DNA from: an uncultured Eubacteriales bacterium | GTDB taxonomy: Bacteria; Bacillota; Clostridia; Lachnospirales; Anaerotignaceae | NCBI GenBank assembly: GCA_934256695.1 | Contig: CAKQPE010000054.1 | Coordinates: 1-12,507, forward strand | Direction: 5' to 3' | Length of the DNA stretch: 12,507 nt | Part shown: positions 12,261 to 12,507 of the stretch, piece by piece | How positions within the stretch are numbered: position 1 is the stretch's first letter | Layout: each line of letters starts with the position of its first letter | Translations under genes and position numbers: made by a program | Notes under the pieces: generated by a model | The model's database searches: none | What the model saw: only the letters and a program-made list of their open reading frames with translations | What the model was told of the DNA's origin: nothing

Positions 12261-12369
12261 GTGGGCGTTGCCCATACCCTATGAGCCTTCATGGTCAGGA
12301 ATTTTCGCTTTGCGAAAACGAGCTATGCTCGCCGCATATATCTTTGCGGTTCCCTAAAGGCTCAACCTA
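12261..12369 (+). repeat. Structured 3'-UTR element, copy 2
   Basis: It starts 14 nt after the nucleotidyltransferase stop codon. Hairpin a is TGGGC/GCCCA (12262-12266 with 12270-12274). P1 pairs TGAGCCTT (12282-12289) with AAGGCTCA (12357-12364), and a GGAA/TTCC stem lies inside it. Three hairpins follow one another: TTTTCGC/GCGAAAA (12302-12308, 12312-12318), CGAGC/GCTCG (12319-12323, 12327-12331) and CCGCA/TGCGG (12332-12336, 12345-12349). Compared with copy 1, two P1 pairs and one pair of the middle hairpin change on both sides, and the middle hairpin mismatch becomes a pair. It ends just before the terminator. Confidence 0.75.
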
Positions 12370-12380
12370 AACTTTTAATA

Positions 12381-12412
12381 AAATACCCATGACTGTGGTC
12401 ATGGGTATTTTT
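12381..12412 (+). terminator. Terminator of the prfB-pseudouridine synthase-nucleotidyltransferase unit
   Basis: A perfect 13-bp stem pairs AAATACCCATGAC (12381-12393) with GTCATGGGTATTT (12398-12410) around TGTG, with five T at the end. It follows the structured element. Confidence 0.9.
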
Positions 12413-12435
12413 GGGTTTTATGTATTTGCAAATAA

Positions 12436-12476
12436 AAATATCTCCATCATTTCAAAAGAGAATGATAGAGATATTT
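12436..12476 (-). terminator. Minus-strand terminator of a gene beyond the right edge
   Basis: The arms 12436-12451 and 12461-12476 form a 16-bp stem. Its single non-Watson-Crick position is G-U on the minus strand but C-A on the plus strand, and a T-rich run follows on the minus side. It therefore fits a minus-strand gene ending just to the right. A TAA in one minus frame at 12491-12493 could be that gene's stop, but too little sequence remains to tell. Confidence 0.7.
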
Positions 12477-12507
12477 CGTCCTGCTTATTCTTATAGTAAC
12501 CAATCGG

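Overview
The window comes from a low-GC Gram-positive bacterium of the class Clostridia, probably Lachnospiraceae-like. The reasons are AT-rich intergenic DNA, AGGAGG-type ribosome binding sites, consensus sigma-A promoters, a secA-prfB gene pair with a frameshifted prfB, a holin-like type I toxin, and dispersed hairpin repeats of the kind common in gut Firmicutes. This placement is inference; no marker gene here fixes the genus.

Layout, left part (1-2760): a minus-strand universal stress protein gene and a minus-strand TenA aminopyrimidine aminohydrolase (thiaminase II) gene each stand alone with their own terminator. A plus-strand siroheme/4Fe-4S sulfite reductase-like gene follows, and its promoter region carries three identical 13-bp direct repeats.

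Middle (2720-6460): a complete type I toxin-antitoxin module occupies about 270 bp. It has a 29-residue hydrophobic toxin, a convergent antisense RNA, a strong promoter at each end, one shared bidirectional terminator, and a toxin leader whose Shine-Dalgarno sequence is locked in a hairpin. Next comes a divergent pair: a small ClpX-like zinc-finger protein (minus) and a ribbon-helix-helix regulator (plus), with repeated CGTATA motifs between them. About 440 bp of non-coding dispersed repeats then separate the regulator from malQ (4-alpha-glucanotransferase, minus). A Gly/Tyr-rich lipoprotein gene is divergent from malQ.

Right part (6551-12412): a collinear plus-strand run of housekeeping genes: secA, prfB (RF2, with a +1 programmed frameshift at CUU-UGA-C), an RluC/RluD-family pseudouridine synthase, and a sugar-phosphate-type nucleotidyltransferase. 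prfB appears to have its own promoter and a hairpin leader. A minus-strand terminator near the right edge implies a minus-strand gene beyond the window.

The most interesting unexplained structure is a pair of ~110-nt elements. One follows the lipoprotein gene (6237-6347) and the other follows the nucleotidyltransferase gene (12261-12369). Each starts about 14 nt after a stop codon and ends just before an intrinsic terminator. Both fold into the same shape: a variable first hairpin, then a long closing stem enclosing three consecutive hairpins. The two copies differ by compensatory base-pair changes, which points to a conserved RNA (or single-stranded DNA) structure in 3' untranslated regions that I cannot assign to a known family.
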